From the NCBI GenBank assembly GCA_022766945.1, contig JALEOU010000067.1:1-41635 (forward strand): a stretch of DNA of 41,635 nucleotides, in the 5' to 3' direction. Both the position numbers and the translations under genes were made by a program. Positions 9,092 through 16,994 of the stretch are shown here, piece by piece; position 1 is the stretch's first letter, and every line of letters starts with the position of its first letter. This stretch comes from Fusicatenibacter sp. GTDB taxonomy: Bacteria > Bacillota > Clostridia > Lachnospirales > Lachnospiraceae. Under the pieces are notes generated by a model. It did not search any database, was not told where the DNA came from, and was given only the letters and a program-made list of their open reading frames with translations.

Positions 9092-9605
9092 CATAATCTC
9101 CATGGATTCCTCCGGTTTTGCTAAGCAGACGAAGATCTGTGATGACCATATCTTTCTGAAGCGCCTTGCACATATCATATACGGTCAGAGCTGCGGCGGA
9201 GACTGCCGTGAGTGCTTCCATTTCCACTCCGGTTCTTCCGTCACAGGAAATCGTAGCCTGTATTTCCACAGAAAGCCGCTCTTCGTTCAGGTGCAGTTCC
9301 AGATCGATGCCATCCATCAGAATCGGATGACACATGGGAATCAGATCGGGGGTGTGCTTGGCCCCCATGATCCCTGCAATCTGTGCGACGGTCAGGACGT
9401 CTCCTTTTTTGATTCCGCCGGATTGGATCCGGGAAAAGGTTTCCTGATTGACAAGAACGCGGCCTGCGGCAACGGCAGTACGGCGGGAAATCGGTTTTTG
9501 GCCCACATCCACCATTCTGGCACGGCCCTGATCGTTAAAATGCGTAAAATCGGGAGCTGCATTTTCCTGCTCCTGTTCTTTTGAATTCCACAAATAATCT
9601 GACAC
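9051..9605 (-). CDS. moaC: Cyclic pyranopterin monophosphate synthase MoaC
   Basis: MoaC converts 3',8-cyclo-GTP into cyclic pyranopterin monophosphate in molybdenum cofactor synthesis. Family motifs are clear in the 184-residue protein: FTHFNDQGRARMVDVGQK, then ISRRTAVAAGRV, GIMGAKHTPDLIPMCHP, and EMEALTAVSAAALTVYDMCKA followed by LLSKTGG. The end differs from many MoaC proteins, because the usual GGKSG is TGGIHGD. The start is a GTG at 9605 preceded by GGAAAGG on the minus strand. The last 41 bases overlap the end of the convergent MoaE-like gene. No other Moco genes (moaA, mogA, moeA) are in the window. Confidence 0.93.
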   Translation of the reverse strand: MSDYLWNSKEQEQENAAPDFTHFNDQGRARMVDVGQKPISRRTAVAAGRVLVNQETFSRIQSGGIKKGDVLTVAQIAGIMGAKHTPDLIPMCHPILMDGIDLELHLNEERLSVEIQATISCDGRTGVEMEALTAVSAAALTVYDMCKALQKDMVITDLRLLSKTGGIHGDYVSGESPSQEHIPF

Positions 9606-9635
9606 AGCTGTTTCCTTTCCTGTTTTGCTATCAAA

Positions 9636-9674
9636 ATGGACGCAGACTGCCTTCTAAGAGCAATCTGCGTCCAT
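9636..9674 (-). terminator. Terminator-like hairpin between lct operon and moaC
   Basis: An 11-bp perfect inverted repeat (ATGGACGCAGA at 9636-9646 with TCTGCGTCCAT at 9664-9674) with a 17-base loop. On the minus strand it is followed by TTTTGATAG. It lies about 80 bases after the stop of the YkvI-like gene, so it probably ends the lactate operon transcript. It also lies inside the predicted leader of moaC, so attenuation of moaC is possible. Confidence 0.6.
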
Positions 9675-9712
9675 AAAAATCGTTCTGCATGAGCAGACAT
9701 GTTCCTTTTGTA

Positions 9713-9741
9713 ATTATACACAGGATTTCCGGCCTGAGCAA
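9713..9741 (-). promoter_or_regulatory. moaC promoter (TTGCTC-17-TATAAT)
   Basis: Minus-strand -35 TTGCTC (9736-9741) and perfect -10 TATAAT (9713-9718), 17 bases apart, about 110 bases upstream of the moaC GTG. The terminator-like hairpin at 9636-9674 sits between this promoter and moaC. Confidence 0.55.
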
Positions 9742-9751
9742 GTAAGAATGC

Positions 9752-10930
9752 TTAGATTTCCTTGCCTTTGGTACCGATGGCATGGATTACAAATGGTATG
9801 AACAGCGTAATGAGTGCGGCATATCCAAGATATGCATATCCTTTCTTTACGACTGCCATCAGACCGAACTGTGCGATGGCGAATGCTACGAACGTAAAGA
9901 TGGCTGTGAATACGGCATTGCGTGCCAGGTGACCTTTTGTTTTTTCGGTTTCACTGGTCATGCGGCGTTCGATGGCATTGACACAGCGTGTTACGATACC
10001 GGAGATCATATTAACTGCAGTGGAGATTGCTCCAAGGATAATCAGCAGAGAGATGATCGGGGTAAGCAGTCCGGAACCGACACCGTTCTGTACAAGCACC
10101 AGCATCGGAACGGATGCAGAGGCAAGATCAGCAACAAACGCGATTGCCAGAAGGCCTACGATGGAAAGCTCCATAGCAAAGAAGTTGCAGATGAAGATAC
10201 CGATTGCTGCGCGGTTGATCTGCTTTACGTCTGTGATATTTTCCATGTGCTGATACATAACGGATACCGATGCCAGCTGGAAGAAGAAGTACAGAACTGC
10301 GGACCAGAGTGCGGGGCCGAATGCGCCGGTTTCGGAGGAGAGTACAGTCATTTCACCGGACGCCATGCGGCTGATGGAGGAGGTGATTTCTCCCCACTGT
10401 GCAACAATATTTGGTACCAGAACCAGGATCAGACCGATGATAATCAGTACACTTAAGGTAGAGGCACATTTGCGCACAACGTTGGTTCCAAAAAGTGCTA
10501 CCAGGAAAATGAAAGCGGCAATGATCACGGTGCAGAGCCAGTAGGGAAGACCAAACAGGGTCTGGATCGTGGAACCTCCGGTTGCAAATGCAGCCGCGGA
10601 TGCGGTACCAATCATAATCAGGTAGCAGATCTCATAAAGGTTTGACATCACCGGACGGGTTTTACCGTACAGGCTGTCAGAGAAACTGCGGTAGTCATAG
10701 GTTTTGTGTTTGTAGGCGTAGCGCATGCCATACCAGAAGAACAGGGCATATAGTCCCTGGGTCAGTGCCGGAAGGATCAGACACCAGATGCCATAGTTGA
10801 TAAAGTACTGATAAATCTGTGCGCCGGAAGCGAAACCTCCGCCGAACTGTGTGGTAAATGCTACAAAAGCAATACCCATAGCAAGAGGCATCTTATTTTT
10901 GTCTACAAGAAAGGATTTTTTTCCACTCAT
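9752..10930 (-). CDS. YkvI-like membrane carrier, last gene of lactate operon
   Basis: A 392-residue integral membrane protein with about ten hydrophobic segments. The N-terminal GIAFVAFTTQFGGGFASGAQ resembles the unwound, glycine-rich first helix of LeuT-fold carriers such as the YkvI family. Its substrate is not known. It follows the lactate dehydrogenase stop by three bases, so it is certainly in the same operon. Acetobacterium lct operons carry a lactate permease near this position, which suggests by inference that this protein moves lactate or another 2-hydroxy acid. The ATG start is supported by position; upstream GGGGGAAATTAAGAA gives a reasonable ribosome site. Confidence 0.75.
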   Translation of the reverse strand: MSGKKSFLVDKNKMPLAMGIAFVAFTTQFGGGFASGAQIYQYFINYGIWCLILPALTQGLYALFFWYGMRYAYKHKTYDYRSFSDSLYGKTRPVMSNLYEICYLIMIGTASAAAFATGGSTIQTLFGLPYWLCTVIIAAFIFLVALFGTNVVRKCASTLSVLIIIGLILVLVPNIVAQWGEITSSISRMASGEMTVLSSETGAFGPALWSAVLYFFFQLASVSVMYQHMENITDVKQINRAAIGIFICNFFAMELSIVGLLAIAFVADLASASVPMLVLVQNGVGSGLLTPIISLLIILGAISTAVNMISGIVTRCVNAIERRMTSETEKTKGHLARNAVFTAIFTFVAFAIAQFGLMAVVKKGYAYLGYAALITLFIPFVIHAIGTKGKEI

Positions 10931-10933
10931 TTC

Positions 10934-12379
10934 TTAATTTCCCCCATCTGTTTTGTTCTCTGATTGATTGAATTCAATGACTTTTCCGGGATTCAGGATC
11001 AGCTTGTCATCAAAAGCAAGTTTGATGGCTTTGTAGAGCGCGATCATACGCGGGCCGACGAATTCTTCCAGGAAGGAAATTCGTCCGTTTCCGATCCCAT
11101 GTTCGCCGGAGAGCTGTCCGCCCAGGTCTTTGGACAGTGCATACAGTTCCGTGAGACTGTCATGAGTTGCCTGTTTCCACTCTTCATCGCTCATACCGGC
11201 CCCGCGCAGCATCTCGGTGTGAATGTTTCCATCCCCGCAGTGTCCGCAGGGTTCCACCCGGATTCCATGAGAGAGTGCGATTCTTTTTGCGGCCTTTACA
11301 TACTCTGCAATACGGGAACGAGGTACCACAACATCGCATTCTTCCTGTGCCACCGAGTCTGCTTTCATTCCTTCCAGAATACCGGCACGTACAGCCCAGA
11401 CAGAACCTGCCCGTTCCGGTGTACCTGCAATACAGCAGTCCAGAGCGCCGTTGGCAAGCGCGGCCTGCGCAGCTGCTTCGACGGCACTGTCAAGCTCCTC
11501 GCGGCTGGAAGCATCGTACATGACGATGAGCACAGCATCACCCTGTTTGACAGGAAACATTTTATTCAGATTCCGTTCCACAATATCGATCAGTTCCCGC
11601 TCAAGAAATTCAATGGCCGTTGGTACAAAGGGTAACTCCAGTACCTTGGGAACCATATCCGCACATTCTTCCAGACTCCGGAACGGCATAACCAGCGTAC
11701 AGGTACAGGTAGGAGCGGGCAGAAGTTTTAAGGTTACCTGGGTCAGAATGCAAAGGGTACCTTCGGAACCGATTACCAGATCCTTGATATCATATCCGGT
11801 CGTGTTTTTGACCACATTGGAAGAAAAGTTCATAATGGAACCATCCGGAAGAACCGCTTCGATACAGCGGACGAAATCTCTGGTCAATCCATAGCGGACG
11901 GCTTTCATACCTCCGGCGTTTGTGATGACATTTCCTCCGATCGAGGCAGTTTTTTCGCCGGGATCCGGCGGATAGAAAAGACCTTCGGCAGAAGCAGCTG
12001 CCTGGATATCCACCAGAAGAGCGCCTGGTTCAGCGGTGATTGTCTGATTTTTGTGATCCACCGGGAAGATTTTGTTCATACGCATCACCGAGAGCATAAT
12101 GCCGCCGTATTTGCAGGTAGCACCGCCTGCAAGGCCGGTTCCGGCTCCGCGGCAGACCACCGGGATATTTTCTCTGTAAGCATAAGCCATGATGGCAGAG
12201 ATTTCTTCTTTGTTCAGAACTTCTGCATAAAGCTCCGGCTGGAAGACACCATATTCCGGCATTTCGTCACGGTAATACTCGGTTGCAATCTCATCGCCGA
12301 TCCAGACGCGTTCGGGCGCTGTAACGGAACGAATGTAGTCGAAGTCTTCCGGAGTCATTTTTTTATATGGATATGCCAT
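10934..12379 (-). CDS. lctD: FAD-linked lactate/2-hydroxyacid dehydrogenase (LctD/GlcD type)
   Basis: Flavoprotein of the GlcD family, 481 residues, catalysing oxidation of D-lactate or a related 2-hydroxy acid. The FAD-binding PCMH domain (about 35-215) shows VVCRGAGTGLAGG, PPDPGEKTASIGGNV and GSEGTLCI. The C-terminal oxidase domain shows HCGDGNIH near residue 385 and SGEHGIG near 430, both diagnostic. It sits between etfA and a carrier with gaps of one and three bases. With the adjacent Etf pair it forms the Ldh-EtfAB complex described in Acetobacterium woodii. There, lactate oxidation with NAD+ as acceptor is driven by simultaneous oxidation of reduced ferredoxin. Substrate stereochemistry cannot be read from sequence. 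Confidence 0.88.
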   Translation of the reverse strand: MAYPYKKMTPEDFDYIRSVTAPERVWIGDEIATEYYRDEMPEYGVFQPELYAEVLNKEEISAIMAYAYRENIPVVCRGAGTGLAGGATCKYGGIMLSVMRMNKIFPVDHKNQTITAEPGALLVDIQAAASAEGLFYPPDPGEKTASIGGNVITNAGGMKAVRYGLTRDFVRCIEAVLPDGSIMNFSSNVVKNTTGYDIKDLVIGSEGTLCILTQVTLKLLPAPTCTCTLVMPFRSLEECADMVPKVLELPFVPTAIEFLERELIDIVERNLNKMFPVKQGDAVLIVMYDASSREELDSAVEAAAQAALANGALDCCIAGTPERAGSVWAVRAGILEGMKADSVAQEECDVVVPRSRIAEYVKAAKRIALSHGIRVEPCGHCGDGNIHTEMLRGAGMSDEEWKQATHDSLTELYALSKDLGGQLSGEHGIGNGRISFLEEFVGPRMIALYKAIKLAFDDKLILNPGKVIEFNQSENKTDGGN

Positions 12380-12380
12380 G

Positions 12381-13574
12381 TCACTCTTCCTCCTTCCGCT
12401 TTGTGATCAGTTCTGTAAGCATTGGAACGACCTGGAATAAATCGTCTGCGATACAGTAGTGAGCAACTTTGAAAATCTGGGCATTCGGATCTTCATTGAT
12501 TGCAACAATACATTCCGAGCCCGTCATGCAGGAAGTAAACTGAATGGCGCCGGACACACCGCAGGTGATAATCAGTTTCGGACGGACGGTTCTGCCTGAG
12601 AGTCCGATCTGGTGAGCCGTATCACCAAAACCGTTTTCCACCATGGGACGGGTGAATGCCAACTGTCCGCCGAGTGCATCGGCCAGAGCACGGCAGAGCT
12701 CCACGCCCTTTTCGTTGCGGGCACCGCGGCCTGCAACGACCAGAATTTCCTCTTCCTCCAGACTTTTGACTTTATCAATCACTCGGGTAGAGAGGATCTC
12801 AATACCGGATCGTGACATTTCATCGTTTACCGGACAGACCACAATCTCTCCTTTGGGATCGGAAACGCGTTCTGCCTTGTCCATGACGTGGTAGCGGACG
12901 GTTGCAAACTGAGGACGCGACTTGGTGATACCGATCTGTGCCATAATATTTCCGCCGAAAGCAGGACGGATCTGAATCATGTCAGAATTTGGCCGGATAT
13001 CCAGGGACGTACAGTCAGCTGTCAGACCGGTATGAAAGCGAGTGGAAAGTCTGGGAGCCAGCGAACGCCCAAGAGCTGTGGCACCAATCAGGACAGAACT
13101 TGGCTTATTGGCTGCGATACAGTCGGCAACTGCATCAGCATAGCAGTCGGCACGGAATCCTTCAAAGCCGGGATGTTCATAGACAAACACTTTGTCGACT
13201 CCATAGGGAAGCAGTTTTTCTGCATTCTGTGTGGTTCCCTTTCCGCCGACGATCACACAGTGTACCTGGTAATCCACTTTGGCCGCCATTTTTCTCGCTT
13301 CACCGATCAGTTCATAGGCAACCGGATGGACATCTCCTCTTTCCTGCTCTACGTAAATCAGGAAATTGCGCCACTTGTCCTTGTCAAAGGCTTTTGCGCG
13401 CTGCTCAAAGCGAATGGCCTTTTCCGGACATCTGCGGACACAGAGGCCGCACATCCGGCATTTTTCATTTACGAGGATGCCTTTTCCTTCGATGGACAGT
13501 GCACCAAAAGGGCATCCCTCTACACAGACACCGCATAAACTGCACTTGTCTGCATCAAATTTCAGAAAATCCAT
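12381..13574 (-). CDS. lctC: Electron transfer flavoprotein alpha subunit with ferredoxin domain
   Basis: EtfA, 397 residues, with an N-terminal extension carrying two 4Fe-4S motifs: cysteines 11, 14, 17, 21 and 39, 42, 45, 49. The body holds the EtfA domain (LIGATALGRSLAPRLSTR near 170 and the FAD-binding C-terminal domain with LVVAGRGARN and GLSGRTVRPKLIITCGVSGAIQF). The last segment is typical of EtfA, including IVAINEDPNAQIFKVA. The fused ferredoxin domain is a feature of bifurcating Etf proteins such as LctC and CarE, where it relays electrons from ferredoxin to the flavin. It lies 13 bases after etfB and one base before the dehydrogenase, so the three subunits are co-translated. Confidence 0.92.
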   Translation of the reverse strand: MDFLKFDADKCSLCGVCVEGCPFGALSIEGKGILVNEKCRMCGLCVRRCPEKAIRFEQRAKAFDKDKWRNFLIYVEQERGDVHPVAYELIGEARKMAAKVDYQVHCVIVGGKGTTQNAEKLLPYGVDKVFVYEHPGFEGFRADCYADAVADCIAANKPSSVLIGATALGRSLAPRLSTRFHTGLTADCTSLDIRPNSDMIQIRPAFGGNIMAQIGITKSRPQFATVRYHVMDKAERVSDPKGEIVVCPVNDEMSRSGIEILSTRVIDKVKSLEEEEILVVAGRGARNEKGVELCRALADALGGQLAFTRPMVENGFGDTAHQIGLSGRTVRPKLIITCGVSGAIQFTSCMTGSECIVAINEDPNAQIFKVAHYCIADDLFQVVPMLTELITKRKEEE

Positions 13575-13587
13575 GATATCTCCCCCT

Positions 13588-14376
13588 CTATATGATTTTC
13601 TTATCTGTCAGAATCGAAAACAGTTTGTCAGCCTTTTCCCTGGCGGTGCCTTCCAGAACAATCTGCCGTTCCATCACAGGCGGCGGGAACATGCGTTCCA
13701 CGGAAGTGGGAGAACCAATCAGACCGTAACGGCTCAGATCCTGATCCGGCATATCAGCAAAGGTAAGGATCCGCACAGGCCGGTCGGCGGTTGCTTTTTT
13801 GAGGAGATAGGAAGGCAGACGCGGAATACAGGTATCCTTATCCACTGTGATCAGGCAGGGATAGGGAATCTTTGATACCTGGGAGACGCTGACCAGGTCC
13901 TGGCGGACACAGATGGCATGCTCGTCTGCGCTTACTACTTCTGCAACCCAGGCTGCATGAGGAATTGAGAGATGCTCTGCGATTGCCGGGCCGACCTGAG
14001 CAGTATCCCCATCGGTGGTCTGTCTTCCGCAGATGATCAGATCAGCGCCTCCGATGACCTGAATGCCCTGTGCCAGGGCGTAAGAGGTGGCGAGCACATC
14101 CGCTCCCGCAAATTTTCGGTCAGAGAGAATCACGGCATCATCAGCACCACAGGTATAAGCATCCCGCATCATTTCCTCAGCCTGCGGAGGCCCCATGGTG
14201 AGCACGGTTACTGTGCCGCCTTGCTGCTCACGAAGCTGCAGTGCGGTTTCGAGAGCAAAAAGATCGTATGGATTTGTGCGCGTCTCCCCGGACATACGCT
14301 TCATTGCTCCGGTTTCCGGATCAATGTCCACTTTGGTGCCGGCAGGCACCTGTTTCATACATACAATGATTTTCAT
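13588..14376 (-). CDS. lctB: Electron transfer flavoprotein beta subunit
   Basis: EtfB, 262 residues, first gene of the lactate operon. It begins MKIIVCMKQVPAGT, typical of the family, followed by TNPYDLFALETALQLRE and later the signature region ICGRQTTDGDTAQVGPAIAEHL. This last segment carries the nucleotide-binding loop. In bifurcating Etf complexes the beta subunit binds the bifurcating FAD and NAD+. The start ATG has a weak AAAGGAAAC ribosome site. Order etfB-etfA-dehydrogenase matches the lct operons of acetogens. Confidence 0.92.
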   Translation of the reverse strand: MKIIVCMKQVPAGTKVDIDPETGAMKRMSGETRTNPYDLFALETALQLREQQGGTVTVLTMGPPQAEEMMRDAYTCGADDAVILSDRKFAGADVLATSYALAQGIQVIGGADLIICGRQTTDGDTAQVGPAIAEHLSIPHAAWVAEVVSADEHAICVRQDLVSVSQVSKIPYPCLITVDKDTCIPRLPSYLLKKATADRPVRILTFADMPDQDLSRYGLIGSPTSVERMFPPPVMERQIVLEGTAREKADKLFSILTDKKII

Positions 14377-14441
14377 TTTGGTAGTTTCCTTTTCTGCACA
14401 CTTTTTGGCTTTGACGCTTTGGCGCGCTAAAATCTGATCCT

Positions 14442-14470
14442 ATTATAGCATTGGGATGAAAAAAAGTCGA
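14442..14470 (-). promoter_or_regulatory. Promoter of lactate operon (TCGACT-17-TATAAT)
   Basis: On the minus strand a -35 TCGACT (14465-14470) and a perfect -10 TATAAT (14442-14447) are 17 bases apart. Between the -10 and the etfB start is an imperfect palindrome, TTTGGCGCGCTAAA (about 14419-14432). It could be an operator for a lactate-responsive regulator, but no such regulator gene is adjacent. Confidence 0.6.
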
Positions 14471-14561
14471 GAAAAAATGCACAAAAAAAGGGGAAAAAGA
14501 GAACATATTTCGGTGAAATGTGTAAAATGAAATAAATCATGCGGGAGATTGCAGGAAGGGG

Positions 14562-14600
14562 GGACGCTACTGCACAGCTGTTTCGTGTGAACTTTGAACA
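14562..14600. repeat. Interspersed intergenic repeat, copy A
   Basis: Contains GGACGCTA (14562-14569), then the 20-base core TGCACAGCTGTTTCGTGTGA (14571-14590), then GAACA at 14596-14600. The same elements occur in the same order at 27120-27161. Both copies are in non-coding DNA, which suggests a dispersed repeat family of this genome. Confidence 0.6.
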
Positions 14601-14713
14601 GGAACGCAAAATGACGTCTGTCTAAAAAAATGATTGAATTTCTCTGCTATCAATGTCATTATGGATATAGTATTTGTGTAAAAGGATCAATATACTGTCG
14701 AGGAGGTATCCAT

Positions 14714-15106
14714 ATGCCCATAGCAACGTATAATCATTCACTTTCAGAAGAGTTAAACAGGGAGTTTTCCGGTGCTCCACTGTATGGAAAAGTCAAAATG
14801 GGGAACTGCCATCTTTTCTGGAAAAAAGCATTTTCCTGGAAATATATTTCCTATGAAGAAATCAGACGGATCTATCGCCGCGTGGAAGCCGTTGACACGA
14901 AGATGTGCTGCGGGAATGTTAATTTTGATATTCAGAAACTGGTTCTGGAACTGAACAGCGGAGAAGAAACAGAAGTGCTGATCGGTGAGGGGACGCCGTC
15001 GGAGGCTGAGCAACTGTATGCAGATCTGCAGGCTGCGAAAGGCGGGATTTCCTTTGGTCTGCCGTCTGCAGATCAGATAAAAAGCAAAGGAGGAAGTATG
15101 AGATGA
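14714..15106 (+). CDS. Small conserved-looking protein, PH-like fold suspected
   Basis: A 130-residue soluble protein that I do not recognise with certainty. It has no signal peptide and no membrane segment. Alternating strand-like stretches (YGKVKMGNCHLFWKKAFSWKYISYEEI, VNFDIQKLVLELNSGEETEVLI) end in an amphipathic helix, a pattern seen in bacterial PH-like domains; this is only a pattern match. The chosen ATG follows GAGGAGG at good spacing, whereas upstream in-frame starts lack one. Its TGA overlaps the ATG of the aldo/keto reductase (ATGA), so the two proteins are made together. Confidence 0.7.
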   Translation: MPIATYNHSLSEELNREFSGAPLYGKVKMGNCHLFWKKAFSWKYISYEEIRRIYRRVEAVDTKMCCGNVNFDIQKLVLELNSGEETEVLIGEGTPSEAEQLYADLQAAKGGISFGLPSADQIKSKGGSMR

Positions 15107-16023
15107 GAACCGTACCGTTTGGATCCGCCAATCTGCAGGTAAGTGCAGTGGCTGTCGGATGCATGAGAATGAACGCATTGAGTGAGAGCGAAGCAGAGCG
15201 TTTTGTAAAGGAAGCGCTGGACATGGGCGTGAATTACTTCGATCATGCCGATATCTATGGAGGAGGCAGCTGTGAAGAATTGTTCGGCAAGGTACTTCAG
15301 GCCAATCCGGGGATGCGCAGCAGGATATTTCTGCAGTCGAAAGCCGGGATTGTGCCAGGGGTGATGTATGACAATTCCAAAGAATATCTGCTTCAGGCTG
15401 TGGACCGTATTCTGCTGCGGCTTCATACAGACTATCTGGATAGTTTTCTGATTCACCGTCCGGATGCGCTGGCAGATCCTCTTGATACGGCAGAAGCGCT
15501 GGACACACTTGTGGAAAGCGGAAAGGTTCGTTATGTCGGAGTCTCCAATCAGAGAAGCGGTCAGATGAAACTGCTTTCTGCATATATGAAAAACCGCCTT
15601 ATGGTAGACCAGCTTCAGCTGAGTCTTACAAATGCCACGATGATTCAAAGCGGCATGGAAGCCAATATGCTGACGGATGGCGCGGTGGATCGGGACGGAC
15701 AGGTGCTTGACTACTGCCGTCTGGAAAAGATTACGATTCAGACCTGGTCTCCGTTCCAGCATGGATTTATCGAGGGTACATTCCTTGGAAACCCTATGTT
15801 CCCGGAGCTGAATCAGGCTCTTTCAGAATTAGCTGATAAATATGAGACATCCAATACGGCGATTGCAGCCGCATGGATCCTGAATCATCCTGCAAAAATG
15901 CAGCTGATTGCTGGCAGTATGAAGACGGAGAGACTGCGGGAAATCTGCGGCGCAGCGGATCTGACGCTGAAGAAAGAAGAGTGGTATCAGCTGTATCGGG
16001 CGGCAGGCCATATGCTCCCATAG
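15103..16023 (+). CDS. Aldo/keto reductase (YdhF-like)
   Basis: NAD(P)H-dependent oxidoreductase of the AKR superfamily with a TIM-barrel fold, 306 residues. The catalytic tetrad is visible: Asp and Tyr in FDHADIYGGG, Lys in FLQSKAGI, His in SFLIHRPD. The segment VRYVGVSNQRSGQM and the late GSMKTERL phosphate-binding region also match the family. Closest in general form to the E. coli YdhF group; the substrate is unknown. It is translationally coupled to the preceding small gene and followed after 42 bases by a metallophosphoesterase on the same strand. Confidence 0.9.
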   Translation: MRTVPFGSANLQVSAVAVGCMRMNALSESEAERFVKEALDMGVNYFDHADIYGGGSCEELFGKVLQANPGMRSRIFLQSKAGIVPGVMYDNSKEYLLQAVDRILLRLHTDYLDSFLIHRPDALADPLDTAEALDTLVESGKVRYVGVSNQRSGQMKLLSAYMKNRLMVDQLQLSLTNATMIQSGMEANMLTDGAVDRDGQVLDYCRLEKITIQTWSPFQHGFIEGTFLGNPMFPELNQALSELADKYETSNTAIAAAWILNHPAKMQLIAGSMKTERLREICGAADLTLKKEEWYQLYRAAGHMLP

Positions 16024-16065
16024 CAGGAAAGAAGATAGTAAAGAAAAGAGTAAAGGAGAAATCTC

Positions 16066-16857
16066 ATGTCACTATACGCGATCGGTGATCTTCATCTGTC
16101 TTTTTCTGTGAAAAAACCCATGGATATCTTTGGGGATGAGTGGAAAAATCATGTGCAGAAGATTCGGAAATACTGGAACAGAAAAGTCAGAGAGGATGAT
16201 ACGGTTGTGCTTACAGGAGATCATTCCTGGGGACGGAATCTGGAGGAAAGCAGGGAAGACCTGGAATTTGTCGCAGCACTTCCGGGACGGAAAATTCTGC
16301 TGAGGGGAAACCACGATATGTTCTGGGAAAAGGGAAAGACAGAGAAATTAAATCGAATGTATCAGGGCAGGCTTTCTTTTCTCCAGAATAATTACTTTAC
16401 CTACGGAAAGTATGCGTTGGTTGGAACAAAAGGATATTGTTATGAAGGAAAAGATACACCGGAGCATTTTGAAAAACTGTCGGCAAGGGAGCAGCACCGC
16501 CTGAGGATTTCTTTTGAACTGGCATATGCAGACGGGTACCGGGATTTTCTGATGTTTCTCCATTATCCGCCCACCAGTATCGGTGAGATGGAGAGCGGGT
16601 TTACACGGATGGCAGAGGAATATGGAGCGAAAATGGTGATTTATTCTCACTGCCATGGGAAAGAACGGTTTCAGGACAGTTTCCTTGGAATGGTAAATGG
16701 AGTTGAGTACCGCCTGGTTTCCTCAGATTATCTCCGGTTTCGACCGGAACTGATTGCTTTTGGCGATGCGGACAATGAGGAGGCTTCCGCTTACATAACG
16801 CTTAGCAATGAGGAGGAGGGTGTCGCATCGGCAATCAAAAAAATACTTCAAATATAG
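16066..16857 (+). CDS. Calcineurin-like metallophosphoesterase
   Basis: A 263-residue metal-dependent phosphoesterase. Motifs in order: DLHLS (Asp8, His10), GDHSWG, RGNHD, LHYPP and a final SHCHG, which together give the dinuclear metal site. In many relatives the second motif is GDISWG; here Ile is replaced by His, leaving the metal-binding Asp intact. The substrate cannot be predicted. It starts ATG after AAAGGAG. No clear terminator was seen before the next promoter at 16890. Confidence 0.85.
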   Translation: MSLYAIGDLHLSFSVKKPMDIFGDEWKNHVQKIRKYWNRKVREDDTVVLTGDHSWGRNLEESREDLEFVAALPGRKILLRGNHDMFWEKGKTEKLNRMYQGRLSFLQNNYFTYGKYALVGTKGYCYEGKDTPEHFEKLSAREQHRLRISFELAYADGYRDFLMFLHYPPTSIGEMESGFTRMAEEYGAKMVIYSHCHGKERFQDSFLGMVNGVEYRLVSSDYLRFRPELIAFGDADNEEASAYITLSNEEEGVASAIKKILQI

Positions 16858-16889
16858 TTCTGTTACTGAGAGACATCCTGATTTTGTGA

Positions 16890-16918
16890 TTGACTTTTTT
16901 ATGGGAAGTCTTTATACT
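16890..16918 (+). promoter_or_regulatory. marR-MATE promoter (TTGACT-17-TATACT)
   Basis: A -35 TTGACT (16890-16895) and a -10 TATACT (16913-16918) with a 17-base spacer, about 75 bases before the MarR gene. A palindrome begins nine bases after the -10. Confidence 0.7.
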
Positions 16919-16926
16919 TATCTTAA

Positions 16927-16947
16927 ATAATTACTATAGATAATTAT
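16927..16947. promoter_or_regulatory. Operator-like palindrome for MarR regulator
   Basis: A perfect inverted repeat ATAATTA (16927-16933) / TAATTAT (16941-16947) with a 7-base spacer lies over the expected transcription start. Size, AT-rich sequence and position match MarR-family operators, which commonly overlap the promoter of their own gene. Binding by the gene product at 16995 is an inference. Confidence 0.55.
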
Positions 16948-16994
16948 ATATAGAAACAAAATGAAGAAGACGGAACCAAAGGGGGAAGGAGAAG

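Larger units (their letters stand above)
14377..14713. other. Intergenic region between lactate operon and small-protein gene
   Basis: This 337-base gap holds the lct promoter at its left end and a stretch rich in A and G at 14455-14530. It also contains one copy of an interspersed repeat (14562-14600). No convincing consensus promoter was found for the gene starting at 14714, although TATACT at 14691-14696 could serve as a -10 box. No RNA gene was recognised. Confidence 0.6.

Noticed and set aside
9600-9620. Third copy of the interspersed repeat (CACAGCTGTTTC) upstream of moaC
   Set aside because: Only 12 bases match and the segment serves as the moaC ribosome-site region, so chance similarity is likely.
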